From contig CALAKE010000668.1 of the NCBI GenBank assembly GCA_937922775.1, positions 1 through 14,743 on the forward strand: 14,743 nucleotides of DNA, written 5' to 3'. The position numbers were made by a program, and so were the translations under genes. Of this stretch, positions 1-6,817 are shown piece by piece; positions within the stretch are counted from its first letter, which is position 1, and every line of letters starts with the position of its first letter. The DNA comes from an uncultured bacterium. Lineage in GTDB: Bacteria; Acidobacteriota; UBA890. A model generated the notes under the pieces. That model had not been told where the DNA came from. It did not search any database and saw only the letters and a list, made by a program, of their open reading frames with translations.

Positions 1-713
1 CAGTCGAGGGCGAGGTAGCACGTGACAACCTGATCAGGCGAGGAACGCCGGGCGACAAGATCCTCATCACCGGGCAACCACGGTTCGACTTCATCGTGGA
101 CCTCGAGGAGGAAACCCAGCGCGACCTCACGCTCGCGGCGCTCGGGTTGGACTCACGTCAGAAGACCGTACTCGTCGCTTCGCAGTATGCGGGGATCTAC
201 TTTCGTGCCACGGACAAGCGCCGGATGTTCAAGGCGATCTACTCGGGTTTGGCGGAGGTCAAGGACATCCAGGTTGTCGTCAAGCTACACCCGGACGACT
301 CAGATGGCTCGATCGAGAGGGATCTCGCCGAGGCTGCGGGTCTGTCGCGATGCGAAGTCGTCGAGGGTGGCAACATCGTGGACTACCTACTGGCCTCGGA
401 CCTCGTCATCGTGTTCTTCTCTACTGTGGGGCACGAGGCGATTCTCCTCGGCAGACCCCTAATCCAGATACCGGCGGGAAGCAGTGAAGGTGCGATCATT
501 CCATTCACTGAGGAAGGGGGCGCCCTGGACGGTGCCGACCTTGCTTCATTGCCCAATTTGGTGCAGGCGGCCCTGTTCGACGCGCGCACCAGAGAGGGAC
601 TCAGCCGGGGCCGAGACGCGTACGTCCGAAGGCACGTCCACGCTCTCGACGGTCGCTCCGCTGAGAGGGTTGCGGAGCTAGTCGTACGAGCAGCCGATCG
701 CGAGAAGGAGTAG
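1..713 (+). CDS. GT-B capsule/teichoic-acid-type transferase, C-terminal part (5' truncated)
   Basis: The reading frame is open from the window edge (first full codon at 3) to TAG at 711-713, so 236 residues are visible and the true start lies upstream. The GTG at 96 is internal, because the in-frame residues before it already contain the family-like motif ITGQPRFD. Further along are VVVKLHPDD (the Leu-His-Pro signature common in CDP-glycerol glycerophosphotransferase and capsule-type GT-B enzymes), DYLLASDLVIVFFSTVGHE and LLGRPLIQI, which look like the nucleotide-binding second Rossmann domain. The likely role is transfer of a sugar or polyol phosphate onto a cell-surface glycan at the cytoplasmic face. 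A UDP-GlcNAc 2-epimerase-like fold without transferase activity is the main alternative. A strong ribosome site for the next gene (AAGGAG, 705-710) lies in its last codons. The donor cannot be read from this fragment. Confidence 0.72.
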   Translation, partial: VEGEVARDNLIRRGTPGDKILITGQPRFDFIVDLEEETQRDLTLAALGLDSRQKTVLVASQYAGIYFRATDKRRMFKAIYSGLAEVKDIQVVVKLHPDDSDGSIERDLAEAAGLSRCEVVEGGNIVDYLLASDLVIVFFSTVGHEAILLGRPLIQIPAGSSEGAIIPFTEEGGALDGADLASLPNLVQAALFDARTREGLSRGRDAYVRRHVHALDGRSAERVAELVVRAADREKE

Positions 714-719
714 CCGACC

Positions 720-1775
720 ATGGCCTATCGCGCAGCGATCGTAGGGTGCGGGCAGATCGGTTCGATGCTCGACGACGACCCCCTGCGCACGGAAATCTGG
801 ACGCACGCGGGCGCCTACGCCGCATCGAATAAAGCGGAGCTGGTTGCAGCCTCTGATCTCGACTCTGCTCGCCTCGCCCAGTGCGGTGACCGCTGGGGCG
901 TGAGAGCTCTCTATGCCGACTACCGAGAAATGTTCGCTGCGGAAAGCCTCGACCTCGTGAGCGTCTGTACACCACCCTCCGGCCATTCAGAGGTTGTGCT
1001 CGCAGCTATCGAAGCAGGTGTGAGGGGAGTGTTTTGCGAGAAGCCTTTGGCCACCTCCCTCAGTGACGCCGACGCGATGATTGATGCTGCCAAGAGCCGT
1101 GACATTGCTCTGCAGGTGAACCACACGCGACGCTGGGACCACGTCTACGAAGACGCTCGTCGGCGAGTTCGGGAGGGCGACCTGGGGGAGCTTTGGAGCA
1201 TGGTCGGCTACGGCGACACCGCGCTGTTCACGAACGCTATTCACCTCCTGGACATGGTGCGCTACCTGGCCGGCGAGGTTCGCGAGGTTCATGCCCATCT
1301 GCAACCCACGAACATCCGCATGGTGGACGGCTGTCCAGATCCTGGCGCCATGACCATGCTGGTTCTGGAGTCGGGAGCGATGGCGTTCATCCGGAGTTGG
1401 GCGCATGACAGCCGGTACCATCAGTTCGAGGTCGACCTCTGGGGTGAAGAAGGTCGCCTCCGGGTCTGCAACGACGGACGCGCCTCGACGTTCCAGGCAT
1501 ACGAGCCAAGCGCTCAATACACTGGCTATTTCGAGCTGTCGGACGAGGCTTCATCAATTGACATCGAAGAATCGAGGGGAAGAATGCTGCGGGCCGTGGA
1601 CGAGCTGATCGACGGGTTCGAGACCGGCGCAGCCCTGCGCTGCAGCGGTGAGGATGGACGGGCGGCCATGGAGTTGATTTTCGCGATGCACGCTTCATCC
1701 AGAAGCGGCCGTCCTGTCAGTCTCCCATTGCGGGAGCGCACGTGGCGCTGGAGCACAGAAGGGGTCAACTCATGA
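720..1775 (+). CDS. Gfo/Idh/MocA family NAD(P)-dependent oxidoreductase
   Basis: 351 residues, the usual size for the family. The N-terminal Rossmann motif AIVGCGQIGS (residues 6-15) binds NAD(P). The CEKPLA motif (106-111) carries the conserved Glu-Lys-Pro, and NAIHLLDM (172-179) supplies the His/Asp expected in the C-terminal catalytic domain. The early stretch DDDP...THAGAY (18-33) is longer than in a bare Rossmann loop and probably subfamily-specific. The ATG at 720 follows AAGGAG (705-710) at 9-nt spacing. The stop overlaps the aminotransferase start (ATGA, 1772-1775), so the two are probably translated together. Known Gfo/Idh plus DegT pairs (WbpB/WbpE, GnnA/GnnB, NtdC/NtdA) oxidise a sugar hydroxyl, often at C3, to a ketone that the partner aminates. 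I infer the same type of reaction here, on a nucleotide sugar, sugar phosphate or cyclitol. The substrate is not determined. Confidence 0.9.
   Translation: MAYRAAIVGCGQIGSMLDDDPLRTEIWTHAGAYAASNKAELVAASDLDSARLAQCGDRWGVRALYADYREMFAAESLDLVSVCTPPSGHSEVVLAAIEAGVRGVFCEKPLATSLSDADAMIDAAKSRDIALQVNHTRRWDHVYEDARRRVREGDLGELWSMVGYGDTALFTNAIHLLDMVRYLAGEVREVHAHLQPTNIRMVDGCPDPGAMTMLVLESGAMAFIRSWAHDSRYHQFEVDLWGEEGRLRVCNDGRASTFQAYEPSAQYTGYFELSDEASSIDIEESRGRMLRAVDELIDGFETGAALRCSGEDGRAAMELIFAMHASSRSGRPVSLPLRERTWRWSTEGVNS
1757..1764 (+). promoter_or_regulatory. Shine-Dalgarno site deciding the aminotransferase start
   Basis: AGAAGGGG lies 7 nt before the ATG at 1772. This supports that ATG over the in-frame GTG at 1742, which sits before the site and would add ten residues unlike the family's N-terminus. 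Confidence 0.6.
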
Positions 1776-3019
1776 GCTCGAGTCTCGCCCTGTTGGGGGG
1801 AGAGCCTGTTCGGCGTGAGCCGTTCCCGCCGTTCCCGATCATCGAGGAAGAGGAGTTCGACGCCGTCCTCGAGGTCCTGCGGAGCCGGCAGCTCTCCACG
1901 TTTCACTCCAGCTTTCTGGGAGGGCGCAAGGTCCGTCAGTTCGAGGATGAGTTCGCACGAGCGACCGGAGCCGGGTACGGAGTTGCGTGCAACTCGGGCA
2001 CCGCGGCACTCCATATGACACTCGCGGCGATCGGGCTGGAGCCCGGTGACGAGGTTATCGTGCCGCCGTATACCTTCACCGCCACTGCATCTGCAGTGTT
2101 GATGGCCGGAGGCGTGCCTGTCTTCGCCGATGTCCGAGATACCGATTTCAATATCGACCCCGCGGAGGTCGAGAAGGCAATTACCGAACGCACGAGAGCG
2201 GTCATCCCGGTTCATCTGTTCGGCGCTCCTGCCGCGATGGACGAGCTGCTCGAACTGGCGGGTGCTCATTCCCTGAGGGTCATCGAGGACTGCGCGCAAG
2301 CCCCCGCTGCGGAGCTCGACGGCAGGAAGGTCGGCACCATGGGAGACCTGGCGACCTTCAGCTTTCAGGAAACCAAGAACATGATGACGGGCGAGGGAGG
2401 GATGGTGCTCACCGATGACCTCGACCTGGCCGAACGATGCCGTGCTGTGCGCAACCACGGCGAAGTCCTTGCCTGGGGAGAACGCCGGGACTATCGATCA
2501 GCCCTGCTCGGCTGGAACTACAGAATGACCGAGATTGAGGCGGCATTGGGGATCTGCCAGCTCGCCAGGCTCGGAGGGTTCAATCAAGCGAGGATCGAGA
2601 ACGCCGCCTACCTGACCCGGCAGCTCGATCAGGCAAGAGGGCTGGCCCTCCCCTCCCCTCGCTCTGAGGATGTGCATGTCTTCCACATTTACGCGTTTCG
2701 CTTCCTCGAAAGCGAAGTCGGCATCTCTCGGGCGGGCTTCCTGCGCGCTCTCGAAGCGGAAGGCATCCCTGCGTCCGGGGGATATCCGAGACCGCTCTAC
2801 GAGAACCCGGTGTTCGAGCGTGCCGGCGGTCGCCACCTGCCCTGCCCGGTCTCGGAACGGCTGTGCGCCGCGGAGGCGGTGTGGCTGGCTCAAGTGCGTC
2901 CGCCGGCCGGGATCGCCGAGATGGACGATATCGTCAGCGCCATTCTCAAGGTCCTCGACCAACGCGAGGTCTTGCGGGAGTGGGAGCTCCGCAGCGATAG
3001 CGATGCTCAAGATGACTAG
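1772..3019 (+). CDS. DegT/DnrJ/EryC1/StrS family PLP aminotransferase
   Basis: 415 residues from the ATG at 1772. This start is chosen because of the SD at 1757-1764 and because the protein then opens with LALLGGEPVR, the usual N-terminus of one branch of this family. Fold type I landmarks are in order: the phosphate-binding SGT (75-77), the PLP-ring Asp in IEDCAQA (D173), and FSFQETKNMMTGEGG, in which K202 is the expected Schiff-base lysine. The 'LGGEPVR' opening and 'SFQ..K' active site recall the scyllo-inosose / AHBA-synthase (StsC-like) branch more than the ArnB/DesV or LegC/PseC type. That is a judgement by eye, not an alignment. It probably transaminates a keto-sugar (or keto-cyclitol) made by the oxidoreductase it overlaps by 4 nt, using Glu or Gln. 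It is followed by a 32-nt gap before the cytidylyltransferase. Confidence 0.9.
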   Translation: MSSSLALLGGEPVRREPFPPFPIIEEEEFDAVLEVLRSRQLSTFHSSFLGGRKVRQFEDEFARATGAGYGVACNSGTAALHMTLAAIGLEPGDEVIVPPYTFTATASAVLMAGGVPVFADVRDTDFNIDPAEVEKAITERTRAVIPVHLFGAPAAMDELLELAGAHSLRVIEDCAQAPAAELDGRKVGTMGDLATFSFQETKNMMTGEGGMVLTDDLDLAERCRAVRNHGEVLAWGERRDYRSALLGWNYRMTEIEAALGICQLARLGGFNQARIENAAYLTRQLDQARGLALPSPRSEDVHVFHIYAFRFLESEVGISRAGFLRALEAEGIPASGGYPRPLYENPVFERAGGRHLPCPVSERLCAAEAVWLAQVRPPAGIAEMDDIVSAILKVLDQREVLREWELRSDSDAQDD

Positions 3020-3051
3020 TCTCCAGGACAGCAGCTGAAGGATGGTGAGAA

Positions 3052-3771
3052 ATGCCAGCTAGGGAGGGGCATGTGGTCGCCATCATCCATGCCCGCGGCG
3101 GGTCGCAGCGCATCCCGCTCAAGAACATCGCCGAGGTCGGTGGACGACCGCTCGTTGCATGGATGATCGAGGCGGCAAAAAAGAGCCGTCGGATCGAGCG
3201 CGTGATTGTCTCGACGGATCACGACGGTATCGCTCGCGCCGCGATTGAATCCGGAGCCGAGGTTCCGTTTCAGCGTCCAGAGGAGTTATCGACCGACTGC
3301 CCGTCGGAGTGGGTCACTCAGCACGCCGTTCGATTCCTGGAAGACGAGGGATACCCTGTCTCTGTGCCCGTGACGCTGCAACCGACGACCCCATTTTGCG
3401 CCCCCGAGGACATCGATGCCTGCGTCGATCTGCTGCTCGAGACGGGGGCCGACACGGTGATCACATTCCGGGCCGTGCACGAGCGGCCCGAGTGGATGTA
3501 CACCCTCGAAAACGGGCGAGCGGCAAAGTTCTTGCCCGGCACCTACGGCGGCGATTCCGGAATCTCTCAGAAGCTGCCACCGATGTTCATCCCCAACGGC
3601 GCTGTCTACGCGACGAGCTACGAGTGCTTGATGGAAAGCGGTCTGATCATCGGCGAAAACGTCTACGGCGTTGTGGTCCCGGACGACCGATCACTGGATA
3701 TCGATGAGCCGATCGATCTCGAGGTGGCGAACGTTCTGGCCGCTCGCCTCGCGACTCCGCCCTCCAAATGA
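3052..3771 (+). CDS. neuA: CMP-nonulosonate (acylneuraminate-type) cytidylyltransferase
   Basis: 239 residues, the normal size of a single-domain CMP-sialate synthetase. It would transfer CMP from CTP to a nonulosonic acid, giving the activated donor in the cytoplasm. The N-terminal nucleotide-binding signature ARGGSQRIPLKN is at 14-25, STDHDGIA at 54-61, the substrate region LQPTTPF at 109-115, NGAVYATSY at 182-190, and the metal-binding SLDIDEP at 214-220. The ATG at 3052 has GAAGGA (3037-3042) upstream at 9 nt. Its stop overlaps the next gene's ATG (3768-3771). It sits two genes before neuB and neuC, which supports nonulosonate rather than KDO activation; KdsB-type motifs are not what I see. 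Whether the substrate is Neu5Ac, legionaminate or another nonulosonate cannot be told from these motifs, so the symbol is generic. A LegF/PtmB-type assignment is equally possible. Confidence 0.88.
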   Translation: MPAREGHVVAIIHARGGSQRIPLKNIAEVGGRPLVAWMIEAAKKSRRIERVIVSTDHDGIARAAIESGAEVPFQRPEELSTDCPSEWVTQHAVRFLEDEGYPVSVPVTLQPTTPFCAPEDIDACVDLLLETGADTVITFRAVHERPEWMYTLENGRAAKFLPGTYGGDSGISQKLPPMFIPNGAVYATSYECLMESGLIIGENVYGVVVPDDRSLDIDEPIDLEVANVLAARLATPPSK

Positions 3772-4613
3772 GTGAGCCCGCCCGTCCTGAGCCGCAGTCT
3801 TCGACATCCCCCGGCGCATGGGACGAGTTCTGGAGCGGTAAGGAACTCGTAGTCATCGAAGCAGACGAAACTCACTGGCGCAGCGTGATGTGGCATCGCG
3901 CCTTTCATTTCTGGGAAGAGCGCTTTGCGGCCGCACCCGGAAACCGGCTTCTGGAGTGCGGAGCCGGAAGTGCCCAGACCTCTCTGTACCTTGCCGGACG
4001 GGGATTCGATTGCACGATGTTGGACAACTCCGCGCCCGGCACGACGATGGGGCGGCGAAACTTCCGTCGCGTCGGGCGCGAGGGCAAGTACCTCGTGGGT
4101 GACATGTGCTCTCTCCCCTTCGACGATGGGTCGTTCGACATCGTCTTCAGCGACGGCGTTTTGGAGCATTTCGAATCGATTGAGAGACCGATCAAGGAGA
4201 TGGTGAGGATCCTCAAGCCCGGTGGCGTCTTCGCTGCCGAGGTCGTGCCACAGAAGCTCTCGTGCCAGACGCTCGGCAATGTCGAGATCTTTTGCGCCAG
4301 ACTCGCCAAACGGATTCTCAGTCTTCAGCTCAGGCGAGCCGTGCCGGAAAGCCGTGCGAAATGGGATATCTACGAGAACTCCATTCCCCCGGGCGAGTAT
4401 GTGCGACTACTGCGCCAGGAGGGGGTCGATGACGCCGAGGCGAGGGCGAGCTCGCCATTCCCGAACCTCTCTTTGCCGAAATCCATCGCACATCTCTACG
4501 GCAGAATCATGCTGCGCTCAAAGCGCCTTGCAGACAGGTTTGAGAATAGCCCTTCCCGCCTCGCCATCGCATGGAGTAGTACGTTTAGAGTCTACGGAGC
4601 GAAGAGAGCTTGA
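3768..4613 (+). CDS. Class I SAM-dependent methyltransferase (Methyltransf_11 type)
   Basis: 281 residues. The SAM-binding motif I is LLECGAGSAQT (61-71), followed by MLDNS (84-88) with the acidic residue at the end of strand 2. GDMCSLPFDDGSFDIVFSDG (111-130) and VLEHF (131-135) form motifs II/III, and ILKPGGVF (148-155) ends the core. The N-terminal 50 residues are Trp-rich (WDEFW, HWRSVMW) and the C-terminal 120 residues form a family-specific extension. The gene overlaps the cytidylyltransferase by 4 nt and is followed by neuB, so it is embedded in the nonulosonate core. I infer that it methylates the nonulosonate, its CMP form or a glycan residue. The acceptor atom cannot be seen. Cofactor or lipid methylation is less likely given the context. 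Confidence 0.8.
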   Translation: MSEPARPEPQSSTSPGAWDEFWSGKELVVIEADETHWRSVMWHRAFHFWEERFAAAPGNRLLECGAGSAQTSLYLAGRGFDCTMLDNSAPGTTMGRRNFRRVGREGKYLVGDMCSLPFDDGSFDIVFSDGVLEHFESIERPIKEMVRILKPGGVFAAEVVPQKLSCQTLGNVEIFCARLAKRILSLQLRRAVPESRAKWDIYENSIPPGEYVRLLRQEGVDDAEARASSPFPNLSLPKSIAHLYGRIMLRSKRLADRFENSPSRLAIAWSSTFRVYGAKRA

Positions 4614-4632
4614 GCCTGGGTTGTTGGCTACT

Positions 4633-4640
4633 GGAGGAGG
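4633..4640 (+). promoter_or_regulatory. Strong Shine-Dalgarno site deciding the neuB start
   Basis: GGAGGAGG lies 5 nt before the ATG at 4646. It makes 4646 the preferred start over the in-frame TTG at 4610, which overlaps the previous stop but would add only a non-conserved 12-residue tail. Confidence 0.75.
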
Positions 4641-4645
4641 AGAGA

Positions 4646-5674
4646 ATGATCCGCGAAGTGAGGATCGGAGATCACGCCGTCGGCGGCGACAATCCAGTGT
4701 ACGTGATCGCCGAGGCGGGGATCAATCATGATGGGGACATGCGCAAGGCCCTCGATCTGGTGGCGGCTGCCGCCCAGGCCGGCGCGACCGCGGTGAAATT
4801 CCAGACTCACCTGCCGGAGAAGGAAATGCTGCGGGAGAGCGAAACCGCCGCCTATGTCGGGGAACCGCTGTTTGACCTACTCAAGCGCGTTGAGCTGACG
4901 AGCGAGCAGCATCTGGAGCTGAACAGCTGCGCCAGGCGTCTTGGTATCTGCTTCCTTTCCACGCCGTTCAGCCGCGAGGCAGCCGATCTGCTCGATGGCG
5001 TAGGCGTGCCCGCCTTCAAGATCGGATCCGGTGAGATGACGAATCATCCTCTCCTTCGTCATGTAGCGGAGAAGGGCAAGCCGATGATTCTCTCCACCGG
5101 GATGAGCACTCTCCAGGAGGTTGAAGACTCCGTCGCGGTGGTCAGAGCAATCAACTCCGACCTGGTGCTCATGCAGTGCACATCGACCTACCCCTCTCGG
5201 TATGAGGACATCAACCTCCACGTACTGCAGACCTACCGAGATCGATTCGGCATCCCCGTCGGGCTTTCGGATCATTCCGAGGGCATCTACACCTGCCTGG
5301 CGGCGGTCGCGCTCGGCGCGTCGGTGCTCGAGAAGCACTTCACTCTCGACCGCAACTGGCCTGGCCCGGATCAGAAAGCATCGATCGAGCCGAACGAGCT
5401 CAAAGAGTTGGTGCGGGGGGCGCGGGCGGTCAAGGCGGCGCTCGGTGACCGTAAGGAGGTCATCGCAGATGAAATAGCCGTCCGGCGCATGGCCCGGGAA
5501 AGTGTGGTGGCGCTCGTCGACATGGATCCCGGCACGATCATCTCCAGTGACATGGTCTGGGTGAAGAGGCCGGGAACTGGAATCCCTGCTCGCGAGATGG
5601 GAAACGTCATCGGTAAGCGAGTGAAGCGCTCTGTGGCAGCGGATTCCCTGCTCTCATGGGAAGACATGGAGTAA
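4646..5674 (+). CDS. neuB: N-acetylneuraminate / nonulosonate synthase (NeuB family)
   Basis: 342 residues from the ATG at 4646, close to the usual NeuB length. It condenses phosphoenolpyruvate with a ManNAc-type hexosamine to form a nine-carbon nonulosonic acid. The TIM-barrel domain shows VIAEAGINHDGD (20-31), AVKFQTH (49-55), FKIGSGEMTNH (124-134), ILSTGMS (148-154), CTSTYP (178-183), GLSDHSEG (206-213) and LEKHFTLDRNWPGPDQKASIE (from 228). The C-terminal antifreeze-like (SAF) domain covers about 286-341 and contains VKRPGTGIP (306-314). R308 there matches the arginine known in NeuB to reach into the active site of the partner subunit. The 'PGPDQKASIEP' stretch resembles NeuB/LegI enzymes rather than the pseudaminate synthase PseI, as judged by eye. 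The neuC start is only 3 nt downstream, so the two products should be made together. Confidence 0.93.
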   Translation: MIREVRIGDHAVGGDNPVYVIAEAGINHDGDMRKALDLVAAAAQAGATAVKFQTHLPEKEMLRESETAAYVGEPLFDLLKRVELTSEQHLELNSCARRLGICFLSTPFSREAADLLDGVGVPAFKIGSGEMTNHPLLRHVAEKGKPMILSTGMSTLQEVEDSVAVVRAINSDLVLMQCTSTYPSRYEDINLHVLQTYRDRFGIPVGLSDHSEGIYTCLAAVALGASVLEKHFTLDRNWPGPDQKASIEPNELKELVRGARAVKAALGDRKEVIADEIAVRRMARESVVALVDMDPGTIISSDMVWVKRPGTGIPAREMGNVIGKRVKRSVAADSLLSWEDME

Positions 5675-5677
5675 GCG

Positions 5678-6811
5678 ATGAGAAAAGTCTGCGTGGTGTC
5701 CGGCAACCGTTCCGACTATGCCCGCCTGAAGGCGGTGCTGAATGCGATTCAGGAGCGACAGGATCTGGAGCTGGACCTGATTGTCATCGGATCGCACCTG
5801 CTTCCTGACTTCGGCACCACGATCGAGCAGATTCGTAGCGACGGATACTCCGTGTTCGCAACGTCCAGGACCATCATCGAGGGTGAGGATCCGGCCTCGA
5901 TGACGAAGTCGATCGGATTGGGCGTGATGGAGCTGACGACTCTGTTCGACACCGTGTCGCCGAACATCGTTTTGATCTCGGGCGACCGATTCGAGATATT
6001 CTCGGCGGCGATCGCTGCCGCCGCTATGAACCTGCACCTCGCGCATTTGCAGGGTGGCGAGGTCTCTGGAACCTTCGATGAGTCGATTCGTCATTCGATC
6101 ACGAAGATGGCGCACCTCCATTTTCCCGCTACGGTCGGCGCCCGGGAGCGGATCGTTCGACTGGGCGAGATGCCCGAGAACGTCCACCTAGTGGGCTGTC
6201 CTTCGATCGACCTGGTAGACAGTATTCCCGAGGCCGATCGCGAAACCGTCTGCCACCGGTACGACCTAGACCCGAGCGAGCCCTACGTGATCGTGATCCA
6301 GCACCCGGTCACGACGGAATTCCGAGAGGCCGGCAACCAGGTGCTAGAGACGCTGGAGGCCGTCGAGGAGATGGGCCTGTCTGGGCTCATGCTCTACCCC
6401 AACGTGGATGCCGGTTCAGAACGCATCGTCCGCACCATTCGCGGGATGGAGGAGGCGGGCAAATTGCGGCGCCTCCACAAATACAAGCACATCCCGGTGG
6501 AGGAGTTCGTTCCGCTCATGCGCCATGCGGCAGTGTTTATAGGCAACTCGAGCGCGGCGATACGCGAGGGAAGCTACCTCGGGAGTCCCGCGGTCGACAT
6601 AGGGACTCGACAGAATCGGCGCGAGCGCGGTGCCAACGTGCTGAATGTCGCCCACGATAGGAACCTGATCAGGGAGGCGATCGAGCTCCAAATGGATCAC
6701 GGGGCCTACCCTTCGGATCCGCTGTATGGAAACGGTCAAGCGGGTCACGGCGTTGCTGAGATTCTCGCCACGGCCGAGCTCGGACCTGTTCAGAAGACCC
6801 TTAGCTACTGA
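5678..6811 (+). CDS. neuC: UDP-N-acetylglucosamine 2-epimerase, hydrolysing (NeuC/LegG family)
   Basis: 377 residues, the standard length. It releases UDP from a UDP-HexNAc while inverting C2, giving the free ManNAc-type substrate for NeuB. Visible landmarks are VVSGNRSDY (6-14), SGDRFE (101-106), HLQGGEVSG (123-131) with DESIRHSITKMAHLHF (134-149), GCPSID (173-178), IQHPVTTE (207-214), IGNSSAAIREG (288-298) and DIGTRQNRR (307-315). All belong to the NeuC-type GT-B-like epimerase fold. The GGE...D.SIRH block separates it from non-hydrolysing WecB enzymes. The ATG at 5678 follows GGAG (5668-5671) at 6 nt, inside the end of neuB. No LegB/PseB dehydratase or LegC aminotransferase is nearby, so the simplest reading is UDP-GlcNAc to ManNAc. 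A LegG role remains possible if those genes lie outside the window. Confidence 0.92.
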   Translation: MRKVCVVSGNRSDYARLKAVLNAIQERQDLELDLIVIGSHLLPDFGTTIEQIRSDGYSVFATSRTIIEGEDPASMTKSIGLGVMELTTLFDTVSPNIVLISGDRFEIFSAAIAAAAMNLHLAHLQGGEVSGTFDESIRHSITKMAHLHFPATVGARERIVRLGEMPENVHLVGCPSIDLVDSIPEADRETVCHRYDLDPSEPYVIVIQHPVTTEFREAGNQVLETLEAVEEMGLSGLMLYPNVDAGSERIVRTIRGMEEAGKLRRLHKYKHIPVEEFVPLMRHAAVFIGNSSAAIREGSYLGSPAVDIGTRQNRRERGANVLNVAHDRNLIREAIELQMDHGAYPSDPLYGNGQAGHGVAEILATAELGPVQKTLSY

Positions 6812-6817
6812 TCGCTC

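Noticed and set aside
1742..1771. Upstream GTG start for the aminotransferase
   Set aside because: It adds ten residues that do not look like the family N-terminus and lies before the SD at 1757-1764, which points to the ATG at 1772.
1526..2458. 310-codon open frame on the minus strand
   Set aside because: It is antisense to the oxidoreductase and aminotransferase genes, with no recognisable domain and no matching operon context.
3020..3051. Possible promoter or terminator in the 32-nt gap before the cytidylyltransferase gene
   Set aside because: It holds only the ribosome site (GAAGGA, 3037-3042). No stem with a U-run and no -35/-10 pair is evident.
720..6811. Legionaminate or pseudaminate pathway as a firm assignment
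   Set aside because: No LegB/PseB dehydratase, LegC/PseC-type aminotransferase or LegH/PseH acetyltransferase is recognisable. The aminotransferase present has a different N-terminal and active-site pattern. Only a generic nonulosonate call is supported.
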